Part shown: one piece after another, positions 16,484-24,735 of the stretch | Layout of the letters: each line of letters starts with the position of its first letter | Numbering within the stretch: position 1 is the first letter of the stretch | Origin: Bradyrhizobium sp. NAS96.2 | Lineage (GTDB): Bacteria; Pseudomonadota; Alphaproteobacteria; Rhizobiales; Xanthobacteraceae | Direction of reading: 5' to 3' | DNA length: 36,636 nt | Assembly: GCF_001908235.1 (NCBI RefSeq) | Contig: NZ_LGHK01000098.1 | Location: forward strand, 1 to 36,636 | Notes under the pieces: generated by a model | The model's database searches: none | Told to the model about the DNA's origin: nothing | Seen by the model: the letters and a program-made list of their open reading frames with translations, nothing else | Position numbers and translations under genes: made by a program

Positions 16484-16657
16484 ATGTTGAGCTGGGTCGT
16501 CACATTCCTGGTCATCGCCCTGATCGCGGGCATTTTGGGCTTTGGCGGCATCGCCGGCGCCTCGATCGAAATCGCCAAGGCGATCTTCTTCATCGCCGTT
16601 ATCCTGTTCCTGGTGACGGCCGTGCTCGGATTGGTGCGCGGCCGTACAAGAGTCTAG
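16484..16657 (+). CDS. DUF1328 (UPF0391) small membrane protein
   Basis: A 57-residue peptide with two membrane helices (WVVTFLVIALIAGILGFGG and IAKAIFFIAVILFLVTAVLG) separated by GIAGASIE and ending in a basic tail. This is the UPF0391/YtjA family signature almost from end to end, so the short start at 16484 is right; an AGAGG ribosome site lies eight bases before it. Family members are often stress-induced, but their job is unknown. A GGAAC-N16-GTT motif 64 bases upstream fits general-stress control. The gene is convergent with the thioesterase gene at 16667. Confidence 0.9.
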   Translation: MLSWVVTFLVIALIAGILGFGGIAGASIEIAKAIFFIAVILFLVTAVLGLVRGRTRV

Positions 16658-16666
16658 CGGCGTAAT

Positions 16667-17182
16667 TTACTTGGCCGAGGGCATCGCCACGTTGCGGCCG
16701 ACGCCCTCGGGACGCGGCACGCCCGCATAGCTCTCGACGATGGCGCGGGTGCGGGCGCGGATGTCAGGCGGAAACGGCGCCACCTTGCGCGCCTCCATGT
16801 CGATGTGCAGCGTGAGGTTCTCCGAGGTCGCGGACAGCCAGCCCTCGGTGGCATGGCGCAGCTCCTCGAACGTGTGCAGCCGCTTCTCGTCGGCGCCGAG
16901 CAGGAACACCGAGACCTGCACGGGATCGCCCAGATGAATTTCCCGCAAGTAACGGACGTGGCACTCGGCGGTGAAGGTCGAGCAGCGCCGCGCCTTCATG
17001 TAGGCGGGCCCGATGCCGAGCTGCAGCCACATCTCGTCGATGGCGCGGTCGAACATCACATTGTAGTAGGCCATGTTGAGGTGGCCGTTATAGTCGATCC
17101 ATTGCGGGTCGATCTGCATCACGGAAGATTTGAACGGGGCTGGTGGAAGCGGCATCTCGTTCGTGGCAGTCACTGACGTCAT
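16667..17182 (-). CDS. Acyl-CoA thioesterase-like hotdog protein
   Basis: A 171-residue single hotdog-fold protein of the 4HBT/YbgC type. The active-site motif IDYNGHLNMAYYNVMFDRA is intact; Asp30 is the catalytic residue in the family. Later strands (FTAECHVRYLREIHLGDPVQ, then HTFEELRHA) follow the family order. Such enzymes split acyl-CoA thioesters in the cytoplasm. Relatives include carnitine-pathway thioesterases; the chain specificity here is unknown. It is divergent from the oxidase gene at 17316, but no shared operator is seen. Confidence 0.88.
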   Translation of the reverse strand: MTSVTATNEMPLPPAPFKSSVMQIDPQWIDYNGHLNMAYYNVMFDRAIDEMWLQLGIGPAYMKARRCSTFTAECHVRYLREIHLGDPVQVSVFLLGADEKRLHTFEELRHATEGWLSATSENLTLHIDMEARKVAPFPPDIRARTRAIVESYAGVPRPEGVGRNVAMPSAK

Positions 17183-17315
17183 CTTCCATCCCCGGTTCGT
17201 TGGCGTGCGAGCATGAACTTTTCTGTGACTCCCGCGACCATTTTTTCAAGTCAGGCTCTCTTGACCCCTTATACAAGCTTTGCCACGGTCGGCTAAAGCC
17301 GGGAGGAAAATTGAC

Positions 17316-18740
17316 GTGGCGACAACGATTTCGAGCAATGTGACGCGACCCGAGCCGCAGGCCCTGAAGAGCGCGATCGACGCGCTGGCGGCGCGGTTCG
17401 GCAACCGGCTCGTCACGTCGCAGGCGGTGCGCGAGCAGCACGCCCATACCACCACATGGCTGCCGAACCAGCCGCCGGACGCAGTCGTGATGGCGCAGGA
17501 AACCGCCGACATCCAGGACGTGGTGCGGATCTGCGCCGCCAACCGCGTGCCCGTCATCGCCTTCGGCACCGGAACCTCGCTCGAGGGCCAGGTCAACGCA
17601 CCGGCGGGCGGCGTCTGCATCGATCTTCGCGACATGAACAAGGTGCTGGAGGTGCATGCCGAGGACCTCGACTGTGTGATCCAGCCCGGCGTGACGCGGA
17701 AGGCGCTGAACGAGCATCTGCGCGACCAGGGCCTGTTCTTCCCGATCGATCCCGGCGCCGACGCCTCGCTCGGCGGCATGACCTCGACCCGCGCTTCCGG
17801 CACCAACGCGGTGCGCTACGGCACCATGCGCGAGAACGTGCTGGCGCTGAAGGTGGTGCGCGGCGACGGCGAGATCATCACGACAGGCACGCGCGCCAAG
17901 AAGTCGTCGGCCGGCTACGACCTGACGCATCTGTTCGTCGGCGCCGAGGGCACGCTCGGCATCATTTCCGAGCTGACCATCCGCCTGCGCGGCATTCCCG
18001 ACACGATCGCGGCCGCCGCCTGCTCGTTCGACACGGTGCGCGGCGCCTGCCAGGCCACCATCCTGGCGATCCAGACCGGCATCCCGGTCGCCCGGATCGA
18101 GCTGCTCAATGCCGCGCAGGTGAAGGCCTGCAACAGCTATTCCAAGCTGTCGCTGCCGGAGACGCCGCTGCTGCTGCTGGAATTCCACGGCAGCGAGGTC
18201 GAGGTCGCCGAGCAGTCGAAGAACTTCCGCGACATCGCCGCCGAATGCGGCGGTGGCGACTTCAGCTGGACCACCAAGCCGGAGGACCGCACCAAGCTGT
18301 GGCAGGCCCGGCATGACGCCTATTGGTCCGTCAAGGCGCTGCGCCCCGGCGACAGCATCGGCGTCGTCGCCACCGACGTCTGCGTGCCGATCTCGCGGTT
18401 GGCCGACTGCGTCACCGAGACCGAAGAGGATCTGCAGCGGCTCAATCTGCTGTCGCCGATCGTCGGCCATGTCGGCGACGGCAATTTCCACTGTTCGCTG
18501 CTCTGCGACGTCAACGACAAGGAGGAGATGGCGCGCGGCGAGGAGTTCATGCACCGCCTGGTCGAGCGCGCGCAGTCGATGGACGGCACCTGCACCGGCG
18601 AGCACGGCATCGGCCAGGGCAAGCAGAAATATCTGAAGGCCGAGCTCGGCCCCGAGGCGCTCGACGCGATGCGGGCGCTGAAGCGCGCGCTCGATCCGCA
18701 GAACATTTTCAATCCCGGAAAGATCGTTCCTGCGGCCTGA
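17316..18740 (+). CDS. FAD-linked oxidase, D-lactate dehydrogenase (LDHD) type
   Basis: A 474-residue flavoprotein. The N-terminal FAD-binding domain shows FGTGTSLEGQ, the conserved GADASLGGMTSTRASGTNAV and RYGTMRENVL stretch, and SAGYDLTHLFVGAEGTLGII. The C-terminal cap carries GHVGDGNFHCSLL and DGTCTGEHGIGQGK, with the final NIFNPGKIVP of the family. It oxidises a D-2-hydroxyacid, probably D-lactate, passing electrons to cytochrome or an electron-transfer partner; glycolate or D-2-hydroxyglutarate are alternatives. The frame opens earlier at a TTG (17280), but GTG at 17316 has a clear GGGAGG ribosome site about nine bases upstream, so I use it. Confidence 0.9.
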   Translation: MATTISSNVTRPEPQALKSAIDALAARFGNRLVTSQAVREQHAHTTTWLPNQPPDAVVMAQETADIQDVVRICAANRVPVIAFGTGTSLEGQVNAPAGGVCIDLRDMNKVLEVHAEDLDCVIQPGVTRKALNEHLRDQGLFFPIDPGADASLGGMTSTRASGTNAVRYGTMRENVLALKVVRGDGEIITTGTRAKKSSAGYDLTHLFVGAEGTLGIISELTIRLRGIPDTIAAAACSFDTVRGACQATILAIQTGIPVARIELLNAAQVKACNSYSKLSLPETPLLLLEFHGSEVEVAEQSKNFRDIAAECGGGDFSWTTKPEDRTKLWQARHDAYWSVKALRPGDSIGVVATDVCVPISRLADCVTETEEDLQRLNLLSPIVGHVGDGNFHCSLLCDVNDKEEMARGEEFMHRLVERAQSMDGTCTGEHGIGQGKQKYLKAELGPEALDAMRALKRALDPQNIFNPGKIVPAA

Positions 18741-18911
18741 GCGTGCAGCACTTTCTTGCCCGGCGTGTGTGACGCAGTGTGATCACGGATTCTCGCTCCG
18801 GACGCGCTTTTCGCGCGGAACTGCCGGCTTGGTGTGACCCTAGCGCCATAGTTCAGCGCTTGCTTGGCGTCGCGCAGACTCTGCCATTCACAGGTTGCAC
18901 CAGGGCCAGCT

Positions 18912-19331
18912 ATGCTTGCCGCGCTTTCGGGTACGGCGATGTGGTTGTTCAACAAGGCCAAGCGCAAGGACATCTGGGACGATCCCGCTGAGCAGCCGCT
19001 CGGCGACATCGAGGCTGCGCACAGGATTCGTGCGATCTGCCGCGATGCGGCGGGCTGCGCCGAGGCGGTCGGCTCGCCCGACGAGCGTTCGCCGAAGCAG
19101 CAGCAGATCGAACGCGATCGCTACGAGCGCGCCGCCAAGGTCGCGATGGAGACCGCGATGAAGATCTCCGACGAACTGGTGCGCGATTCCGCGGTGCGCG
19201 AGATCGTCGGTCTCTGCATGAAGGCCAACAACATCAAGACGGGGCGGGCGCTGTTCCGCGCCATCCACGCGGGCTCGATCAAGGCGGAGGTCCTGAAGGA
19301 GCATCCGACGCTGGAGGGAGAGGCGGGATGA
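18912..19331 (+). CDS. Hypothetical cytoplasmic protein
   Basis: A 139-residue soluble, helical, charged protein. Its body contains NKAKRKDIWDDPAEQPLGDI, an IRAICRDAAGCAEAVG segment, and a helix IERDRYERAAKVAMETAMKI before a C-terminal LCMKANNIKTGRALFRAIH. I do not recognise a family. ATG at 18912 and a second at 18939 (MWLFNKAKRK) are both possible; the second removes a short hydrophobic start, and neither has a strong ribosome site. It ends eight bases before a family-A palindromic repeat and is convergent with the SulP gene. Confidence 0.7.
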   Translation: MLAALSGTAMWLFNKAKRKDIWDDPAEQPLGDIEAAHRIRAICRDAAGCAEAVGSPDERSPKQQQIERDRYERAAKVAMETAMKISDELVRDSAVREIVGLCMKANNIKTGRALFRAIHAGSIKAEVLKEHPTLEGEAG

Positions 19332-19338
19332 GGGGTCT

Positions 19339-19426
19339 GTAGCCCGGATGGAGCGCAGCGCAATCCGGGGTTCTGTCGCGTGTTGATAAACTGTCCCGGA
19401 TTGGCGCTTCGCTTCATCCAGGCTAC
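19339..19426. repeat. Extragenic palindrome, copy 2 (family A)
   Basis: The arms start GTAGCCCGGATGGAGCG and end CATCCAGGCTAC, the same family as 10541-10625 but with more mismatches. It lies between a plus-strand gene ending at 19331 and a minus-strand gene ending at 19450, so it too sits between convergent ends. Confidence 0.85.
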
Positions 19427-19449
19427 GCAACTGCTGATCTCACCAGTCT

Positions 19450-21135
19450 CTAGCCCTGGCCGAGCGTCCGCACCGCTTCATCCACACTGCGGAAGACGTG
19501 GTCCCGCGGCAGGACATCGTAGACATCAAAGCGCTCGAACGCGTCCTGTGCGCGCGAGGATTCGAGCCGCGCCACCGCCACCGTTACGCCGTCATCGCGG
19601 CATTCGCGAAACAGGTCGCGCAGCGCCTGCGCCGCCGTGAAATCGATCTCGACCATGCCGCTGGCCTCGATCACCAGCAGTTTCGGCTTGGGCGTTGCGT
19701 GGCCGATGGTCTTGAGCACGCCGCCGTGAAAACCTTCCGCATTGAGGAACGACAACGGCGCCTGCAGGCCGACGACGGCAATTCCGGGCTTGCGCTCGCC
19801 GGCGACGTGCGGGCCCGTCGGCCACCAGATCGTGGTGCCGGGGACGTGGACGAATTCCACCAACTGGCCCTGCGTCGTTGTCCAGATGCCGTGCAACAGC
19901 GACAGCGCGATGCCGACGGCAACACCTTGCTCGATAGGCAGCACGATGATGGCGGCTGCCGTCGCCACCACCAGCAGGAACTCATAGAACGACTGGCGGA
20001 AGATCGTGATGATCTGCTTGACGCGGATGATGCGCAGCGCCACGAACAGCAGGACGCCGCCGAGCGCCGCATCGGGCACGTGCTGCAGCAGCGTCGCACC
20101 GAAGGCGAGCAGCGCGAGCACGATAGCCGCAGCAAACAGCCCCGAGAGCTGCGTGCGTCCGCCGGTCTCGGACACGATGCCGGTCCGTGGCGGACTGGCA
20201 TTGACGGGGAAAGCGCCGAACAGGCCGGCGAGCAGGCTGCCGGCACCGGCGCCGAGGAAATCACGATCGACATCGGCCGGCTTGTCCGGATCTGACAGAA
20301 ACGAGCGCGTCGTCGCGGCGGTCTGCACCATGACGACGATGGCGATCAGGATCGCCAGCGACAGCAATTTGATCCATCGCTCCGGCGCGATGTCCGGAAG
20401 CGATGGCTTTGGCAGCGACCCGGGCACGATGCCGACCACCTTGACGCCCTTGCTTTCGAGATGGCCGGCGATGACAGCGATGGTGGCCACGACAAGGCCG
20501 ATCAGTGCGCCCGGAATCCGCGCGCTGATCTTCTCCGACCCGGCAACCAGCGCCAGCACGCCGAGGCCGATCGCCAGCGTATAGGCGTTGGTCTGGCCGA
20601 TCTCTTCGATGAGGACCCCGAGCTTGTAGAGCGTCGGCCCGTCCGGCGTGGTCAGCCCGAGCACGCCGGGCAATTGCGAGACCAGGATGTGGACGGAAAT
20701 GCCGGCGAGGAAGCCGACTGTGACCGGCGTCGACAGCAGATTGGCGATCCAGCCGAGCTTGAACAGGCCGCCGGCGATCATGATCGCGCCGACCATCAGC
20801 GCCAGGGCCATCGCCAACGACTGATAGTCGGGTGAGCCTGCGGTCGCCATCAGGGCCAGGCCGGCCGCGAAGATCGGCGTGATCGTGGAATCGGCGCCGC
20901 AGGACAGGAAGCGGTTGGCGCCGAGCATCGCAAAGCCGAGCGAGCCGGCCATGAAGGCGAAGAAGCCGATCTGCGGCGAGAAGCCGCCGAGCCGCGCGGT
21001 CGCCATCTGCTCGGGGATCGCGATCGCGGCGAGGGTCAGCCCTGCTATCAAATCCCCGGGCAAGTTGCCCGGCTGAAAGCCGGCCAGCGAGCGGAAGATC
21101 GGCCAGCTGGCGCGTGTCGCGGGGGTTTGGGCCAT
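19450..21135 (-). CDS. SulP family anion transporter with STAS domain
   Basis: A 561-residue inner-membrane protein. The SulP start is recognisable (LPGDLIAGLTLAAIAIPEQM, ATARLGGFSPQIGFFAFMAG), followed by about a dozen hydrophobic segments to residue about 420. The C-terminal 120 residues form a STAS domain (LLVIEASGMVEIDFTAAQAL). SulP proteins carry sulfate, bicarbonate or other anions; the exact anion is unclear. ATG at 21135 is preferred, since a CGGAG ribosome site stands five bases before it. Earlier starts would only add an Arg-rich stretch. No carbonic anhydrase gene is fused or adjacent, so a bicarbonate role has no support from context. Confidence 0.93.
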   Translation of the reverse strand: MAQTPATRASWPIFRSLAGFQPGNLPGDLIAGLTLAAIAIPEQMATARLGGFSPQIGFFAFMAGSLGFAMLGANRFLSCGADSTITPIFAAGLALMATAGSPDYQSLAMALALMVGAIMIAGGLFKLGWIANLLSTPVTVGFLAGISVHILVSQLPGVLGLTTPDGPTLYKLGVLIEEIGQTNAYTLAIGLGVLALVAGSEKISARIPGALIGLVVATIAVIAGHLESKGVKVVGIVPGSLPKPSLPDIAPERWIKLLSLAILIAIVVMVQTAATTRSFLSDPDKPADVDRDFLGAGAGSLLAGLFGAFPVNASPPRTGIVSETGGRTQLSGLFAAAIVLALLAFGATLLQHVPDAALGGVLLFVALRIIRVKQIITIFRQSFYEFLLVVATAAAIIVLPIEQGVAVGIALSLLHGIWTTTQGQLVEFVHVPGTTIWWPTGPHVAGERKPGIAVVGLQAPLSFLNAEGFHGGVLKTIGHATPKPKLLVIEASGMVEIDFTAAQALRDLFRECRDDGVTVAVARLESSRAQDAFERFDVYDVLPRDHVFRSVDEAVRTLGQG

Positions 21136-21228
21136 CGGTCTCCGACTCATCTGGCGGCGAAGGGACGGCAAGTGTCGGCCATCGCGTGGCCAAAAGCCAG
21201 CGGACGCGCGTGTGCAGGCGCGAAGGGG

Positions 21229-21333
21229 TTAGAGCGTTTTCGAGCGAAGTGGATACCGGTTCGCGTGAAGAAAACGCGTCAAAACAAAAAGCTAGAGCGC
21301 CGTTCCGATTCAGTCGGAACGGCAACGGCTCTA
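21229..21333. repeat. Intergenic repeat (family C) ending at ccdA
   Basis: The stretch begins near TTAGAGCGTTTTCGAGCGAA and contains AAGTGGATACCGGTTCGCG, GAAGAAAACGCGTCAAAAC and AAAAAGCTAGAGC. I recognise this as a widely dispersed intergenic element of Bradyrhizobium and Rhodopseudomonas, by memory. GCGTTTTC and GAAAACGC can pair within it. Its right end runs into the stop codon of ccdA. Confidence 0.8.
21299..21323 (-). terminator. Terminator-like hairpin after ccdA
   Basis: GCCGTTCCGA (21299-21308) pairs perfectly with TCGGAACGGC (21314-21323) over a five-base loop. On the minus strand it follows the ccdA stop by seven bases and is followed, after a short gap, by CTTTTTGTTTTG. It probably ends the ccdA transcript. 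Confidence 0.6.
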
Positions 21334-22062
21334 GCCGATGTTTTGCAGCGCCGGGAACGTCTCCAGCAGCCAGACGCTGACACCAGACACCGCGCCCGTC
21401 AGGAAGCCGATGCCGGTGACCACCATCAGCACGCCCATCACGCGCTCGACGGTGTCGAGATGACGCTTCATCCGTGCGAACAGCGAGGAGAACTGCTCGA
21501 CCAGGAAGGCGGCGAGCAGGAAGGGGATGCCGAGCCCGGCGGAATAGATCGCGAGCAGGCCGGCACCCTTGGTCACCGTGGCCTGCGATGCGGCGATCGA
21601 AAGGATCGCGGCCAGGATCGGGCCGATGCAGGGCGTCCAGCCGAAGGCGAACGCAAGGCCCATGACATAGGCGCCCCACAGCCCGACCGGCTTGGGTGCG
21701 GTGAGCCGCCCCTCGCGCATCAGGAGGCCGATCCGGGTGATGCCGAGGAAATGCAGGCCCATGATGATGATGACGATGCCGGCCAGGATCGAGAGCTCGG
21801 CCGACCACGCCCGGACCAACCCGCCGACGATGGACGCGCTGGCGCCGAGTGCGACGAACACGGTGGAGAAGCCGAGCACGAACATCAGCGCCGCCATCAT
21901 CACCGCGCGCTTGGAGGCGGCGGTGTCGCCGTCCTGGTTGACCTGCTCGATGGTCGCACCGGTCAGGTAGATCAGATAGGGCGGCACCAGCGGCAGCACG
22001 CAGGGCGACAGGAAGCTGACTAGGCCGGCGATCAAGGCGGCCGGGATCGAGACGTCGTGCAT
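21331..22062 (-). CDS. ccdA: Cytochrome c biogenesis protein CcdA
   Basis: A 243-residue inner-membrane protein with about six helices that carries reducing power from cytoplasmic thioredoxin to periplasmic thiols, for cytochrome c maturation and disulfide control. The two redox cysteines are in place: Cys21 in SFLSPCVLPLVPPYL and Cys145 in FGWTPCIGPILAAIL. Length fits the CcdA family, not the longer DsbD. ATG at 22062 has an AAGG ribosome site; the preceding TTG codon is also possible. No periplasmic thioredoxin gene adjoins it. Confidence 0.93.
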   Translation of the reverse strand: MHDVSIPAALIAGLVSFLSPCVLPLVPPYLIYLTGATIEQVNQDGDTAASKRAVMMAALMFVLGFSTVFVALGASASIVGGLVRAWSAELSILAGIVIIIMGLHFLGITRIGLLMREGRLTAPKPVGLWGAYVMGLAFAFGWTPCIGPILAAILSIAASQATVTKGAGLLAIYSAGLGIPFLLAAFLVEQFSSLFARMKRHLDTVERVMGVLMVVTGIGFLTGAVSGVSVWLLETFPALQNIG

Positions 22063-22284
22063 CAAGGGACCTTCGCAGAATAACCGTTCTGTCTTGGCGT
22101 CTACGCAGCCAACAATCCAGAAGTTTCGTCGCTAAAGCCTTCAACTATGGTCACAGGCCCGTGTCCGGCGCACTGGCGGGAACGGCACGACGGCGCCGCG
22201 CGCGAAATGCGGCCAAGGTTTGCCAGCTCGCGGAAAATGGCGCTATCGTTCGCCGATTGCGCGGCCGATCCACGGGAGAGCGGC

Positions 22285-22572
22285 ATGAACGAGCACGATT
22301 TCGAAAAGCAATTGAAGGCTGACGGTTTCCAGGAAATTGAGCATCAGAAGCTCGATCCGCGCCCCGGCAGCAAGGGACGGCACCGGCATCATTTCGAGAT
22401 CCGCGGCCTGGTGATCTCCGGAACTTTCGTGGTCAGGCAGAGCGGCGAACCCGTCGCCTATCGCTCGGGGCAGGTATTTTCCGTTGCCGAGGGCGAATTG
22501 CACGATGAGTGGATCGAGGCCGAAGGCGCGCAGGTTCTGGTCGGCCGGAAGTTTTCCGAGGGCAGGCCGTAA
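22285..22572 (+). CDS. Small cupin-like protein
   Basis: A 95-residue protein with the shape of a single cupin barrel: GRHRHHFEIRGLVISGTFVV (His-rich first strand), YRSGQVFSVAEGELHDEWIE (second strand, His in a turn) and a final strand AQVLVGRKFSEGRP. The His-x-His-His and later His could hold a metal ion. Similar small single-cupin proteins are found beside AraC regulators, but none is adjacent here. A GGGAG ribosome site is seven bases upstream. Function unknown. Confidence 0.75.
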   Translation: MNEHDFEKQLKADGFQEIEHQKLDPRPGSKGRHRHHFEIRGLVISGTFVVRQSGEPVAYRSGQVFSVAEGELHDEWIEAEGAQVLVGRKFSEGRP

Positions 22573-22619
22573 CGCGAGAATACGGATGTGTGAGTCATAG
22601 CTCGTGCTACACGCTCGGT

Positions 22620-22756
22620 GTCGTCCCTGCGAAAGCTCTAGTGCGAAAGCAGGGACCCATAGCCACCGATGGTCATTGTGTTTGCGCGGCTGCGGCCACG
22701 GCGCACCTCAACAACGCAACCCTGTGGTTATGAGTCCCTGCTTTCGCAGGGACGAC
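22620..22756. repeat. Extragenic palindrome (family D)
   Basis: GTCGTCCCTGCGAAAGC (22620-22636) is repeated perfectly in inverse at 22740-22756. Further in, AGCAGGGACCCATAGCCAC pairs with GTGGTTATGAGTCCCTGCT. The left side carries a short near-duplication of GCGAAAGC. I recognise this as a dispersed Bradyrhizobium palindrome, by memory. It lies between convergent gene ends (22572 and 22790). Confidence 0.85.
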
Positions 22757-22789
22757 GCGGGTGAGAGTGGTGCCCCCGGGCTCACACCA

Positions 22790-23536
22790 CTACCGCTTCC
22801 GCTTATCCCGCTCCGATGCCGTCTCGAACTCCCGGCCGCGAATCCGCACCAGATCGTCGGCGGAATGCGCCAGCAGCACGACGGTCGCCTCGCGCGCGGC
22901 CTCCGCATCGCCGGCGACGATCGCATCCAGCACCGCGCGGTGCTCGCGCAGCGCGCGCGGACGGTGTGAGCCGGGGGCCGCGATCGTAAAGCTCTGGCGC
23001 AGGGTGATCTCGAACATCTGGGCGATCGGCCAGAAGAACTCGTTGCGGGTCGCGAAATAGATCGCCTGGTGGAACGCGATGTCGGCGGCGACGAAGTCCT
23101 CATTGGTCTTTGCCGCGTCCATGCCGTCGCATCCGGCGCGGATGCGGGCGATGTCGTCTTCCCCGGCATGGGTCGCGGCCAGCGCCGCGGCGGCGGGCTC
23201 GACCGCGGAGCGCAGCTGGAACAGTTTTGCCAGATAGCGATCGATCTCCGCGGTCTCGAGGTGCCAGCGCAGCACGTCGGGATCGAGCTGATTCCATTGC
23301 TCGGGCGGCCGCACCCGTGTGCCGCTCTTCGGCCGCGACTCGATCAGGCCCTTGCCGGTGAGGGTGCGGATCGCCTCGCGCACCACCGTGCGGCTGACGT
23401 CCATCATCTCGCAGATCTGCATCTCCGGCGGCAGCGTCTCGCCGACGCCGATCTCGCCGCGCACGATGCTGCTGCCGACCCGGTCGGTGACCTGGCTGTG
23501 CACGCTCCGGCGCAATGCGTTGGATGTCTGGAACAT
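22790..23536 (-). CDS. GntR-family regulator, FadR/FCD type
   Basis: A 248-residue repressor. The N-terminal winged helix is clear (LPPEMQICEMMDVSRTVVRE, AIRTLTGKGLIESRPKSGTRV). The FCD ligand-binding domain follows, with LFQLRSAVEPAAAALAA, FHQAIYFATRNEFF and EHRAVLDAIVAGD, including the metal-binding Asp/His residues usual in this class. It is divergent from the TRAP transporter genes, with a palindrome at 23602-23624 between them, so it likely controls uptake of that transporter's solute and senses it or a product. ATG at 23536 has a GAGG ribosome site; an upstream ATG at 23590 would add 18 residues. Confidence 0.92.
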   Translation of the reverse strand: MFQTSNALRRSVHSQVTDRVGSSIVRGEIGVGETLPPEMQICEMMDVSRTVVREAIRTLTGKGLIESRPKSGTRVRPPEQWNQLDPDVLRWHLETAEIDRYLAKLFQLRSAVEPAAAALAATHAGEDDIARIRAGCDGMDAAKTNEDFVAADIAFHQAIYFATRNEFFWPIAQMFEITLRQSFTIAAPGSHRPRALREHRAVLDAIVAGDAEAAREATVVLLAHSADDLVRIRGREFETASERDKRKR

Positions 23537-23601
23537 CGGATGCCTCGCTGGGGTTGGTGCCTGCGCCGCCGCCGAGCCGCGCTCTTGCACAACCGCATTT
23601 C

Positions 23602-23624
23602 ATTTATCATACATTATGACAAAT
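23602..23624. promoter_or_regulatory. Probable GntR operator
   Basis: ATTTATCATACA followed by TTATGACAAAT is a near-palindrome: ATTT-x-TCATA on the left matches TTATGA-x-AAAT on the right. It stands 66 bases before the regulator's start and about 70 bases before dctP. AT-rich inside a GC-rich neighbourhood, it fits the short imperfect palindromes bound by FadR-subfamily proteins. Confidence 0.65.
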
Positions 23625-23694
23625 GGTCTGCCAAGCTCGCGCCAGCCAGCGTCGCGGCCACAACAACGATCCGTTCCTGGGGAGGAGTTCCATC

Positions 23695-24726
23695 ATGACG
23701 TCGATGCGCGTGAGCCGCCGTATTGTGTTGCGGTCGTCGGCCGCTGCCGCAGCGTGGCTCGTCGCCGCGCCCGCCGTCATCGGCCGCGCGCAGGCTGCGA
23801 CCATGAAGATGCGGTGCTCGTCGTCGCTTCCGAACGACTCCAAATACGCCAACGGCCGCGTCTACTACGACAACCTGGTCAAGAGCCTGAAGGCGAACGG
23901 GCTCGGCGAGCAGATCGAGGTCACCTTCTTCCCCGACAACCAGCTCGGCCAGGAGATCGACGTCATCAACTCGGTGAAGCTCGGGGTGATCGACCTGATG
24001 GTCTCGGGCTCGTCGATCTCTGCGAACCTCGTGCCGCTGGTCGGCACGTTCGACCTCGGCTACCTCTTCACCAGCTACCAGCAGCAGACCAAGGCGTTCG
24101 ACGCCGGCGCGGCGAAGCCGATCGAGGATGCGCTGCTCAAGGGCGCCAGCATCCACATCATCGCCTGGGCCTATAATTTCGGCGCACGCAGCGTGCTGGC
24201 GAAGAAGCCGGTGAAGACGCCGGAAGATCTCGCCGGCCTGAAGATCCGCACGCTGCCCAACCCGATCATCACCGAATGCCTGCGGTTGATGGGCGCGGCG
24301 GCGACACCGCTGGCATTCGGCGAGATTTACACAGCGCTGCAGGCTGGCGTGCTCGACGGTCTCGAGCACGATCCGCCGACCATCCTGGCCAGCAAGTTCT
24401 ACGAGACGGCGAAGCACTACGCGCTGACCCAGCATATTTTCTCGCCGCTGGCGGTCTATTTCAGCGACACCACCTTCAACCGCATGGCTCCCAAGCTGCG
24501 CGAAGGCTTCCTTGATGCCGCGAAGACGGCCGCGGCCGATACCCGCGCGCATGGGCTCGCGGGCGAGAAGGAGGCACTGGCGAGCCTGGTGGAGAAGGGC
24601 GTCACGGTCGTCGAATGCGACAAGGAGGCGTTCCGCAAGCGCGTGCTGCCGCAGACCGACAATTTCATCAAGGCGCGGCCTGAGGCGAAGGCCGTCGTCG
24701 ATCTGATCCGCGCCACCCAGGCCTGA
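23695..24726 (+). CDS. TRAP transporter solute-binding protein (DctP family)
   Basis: A 343-residue periplasmic receptor. The N-terminus SRRIVLRSSAAAAAWLVAAP is a twin-arginine-like signal. The DctP fold shows FFPDNQLGQEIDVINSVKLG, DLAGLKIRTLPNPIITECLR (with the Arg that normally grips a carboxylate) and MGAAATPLAFGEIYTALQAG, then DGLEHDPPTI. The ligand is therefore probably an organic acid. A GGGGAGGAG ribosome site lies close before the ATG at 23695. Nine bases separate its stop from the dctQM fusion, and a D-2-hydroxyacid dehydrogenase follows, hinting at a hydroxy or keto acid. Confidence 0.93.
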   Translation: MTSMRVSRRIVLRSSAAAAAWLVAAPAVIGRAQAATMKMRCSSSLPNDSKYANGRVYYDNLVKSLKANGLGEQIEVTFFPDNQLGQEIDVINSVKLGVIDLMVSGSSISANLVPLVGTFDLGYLFTSYQQQTKAFDAGAAKPIEDALLKGASIHIIAWAYNFGARSVLAKKPVKTPEDLAGLKIRTLPNPIITECLRLMGAAATPLAFGEIYTALQAGVLDGLEHDPPTILASKFYETAKHYALTQHIFSPLAVYFSDTTFNRMAPKLREGFLDAAKTAAADTRAHGLAGEKEALASLVEKGVTVVECDKEAFRKRVLPQTDNFIKARPEAKAVVDLIRATQA

Positions 24727-24735
24727 GGTCGGCGC

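Noticed and set aside
22573..22789. Possible CRISPR-like array because of repeated GCGAAAGC and GGGAC words
   Set aside because: The words are the arms of one palindromic element, not regularly spaced direct repeats with unique spacers.
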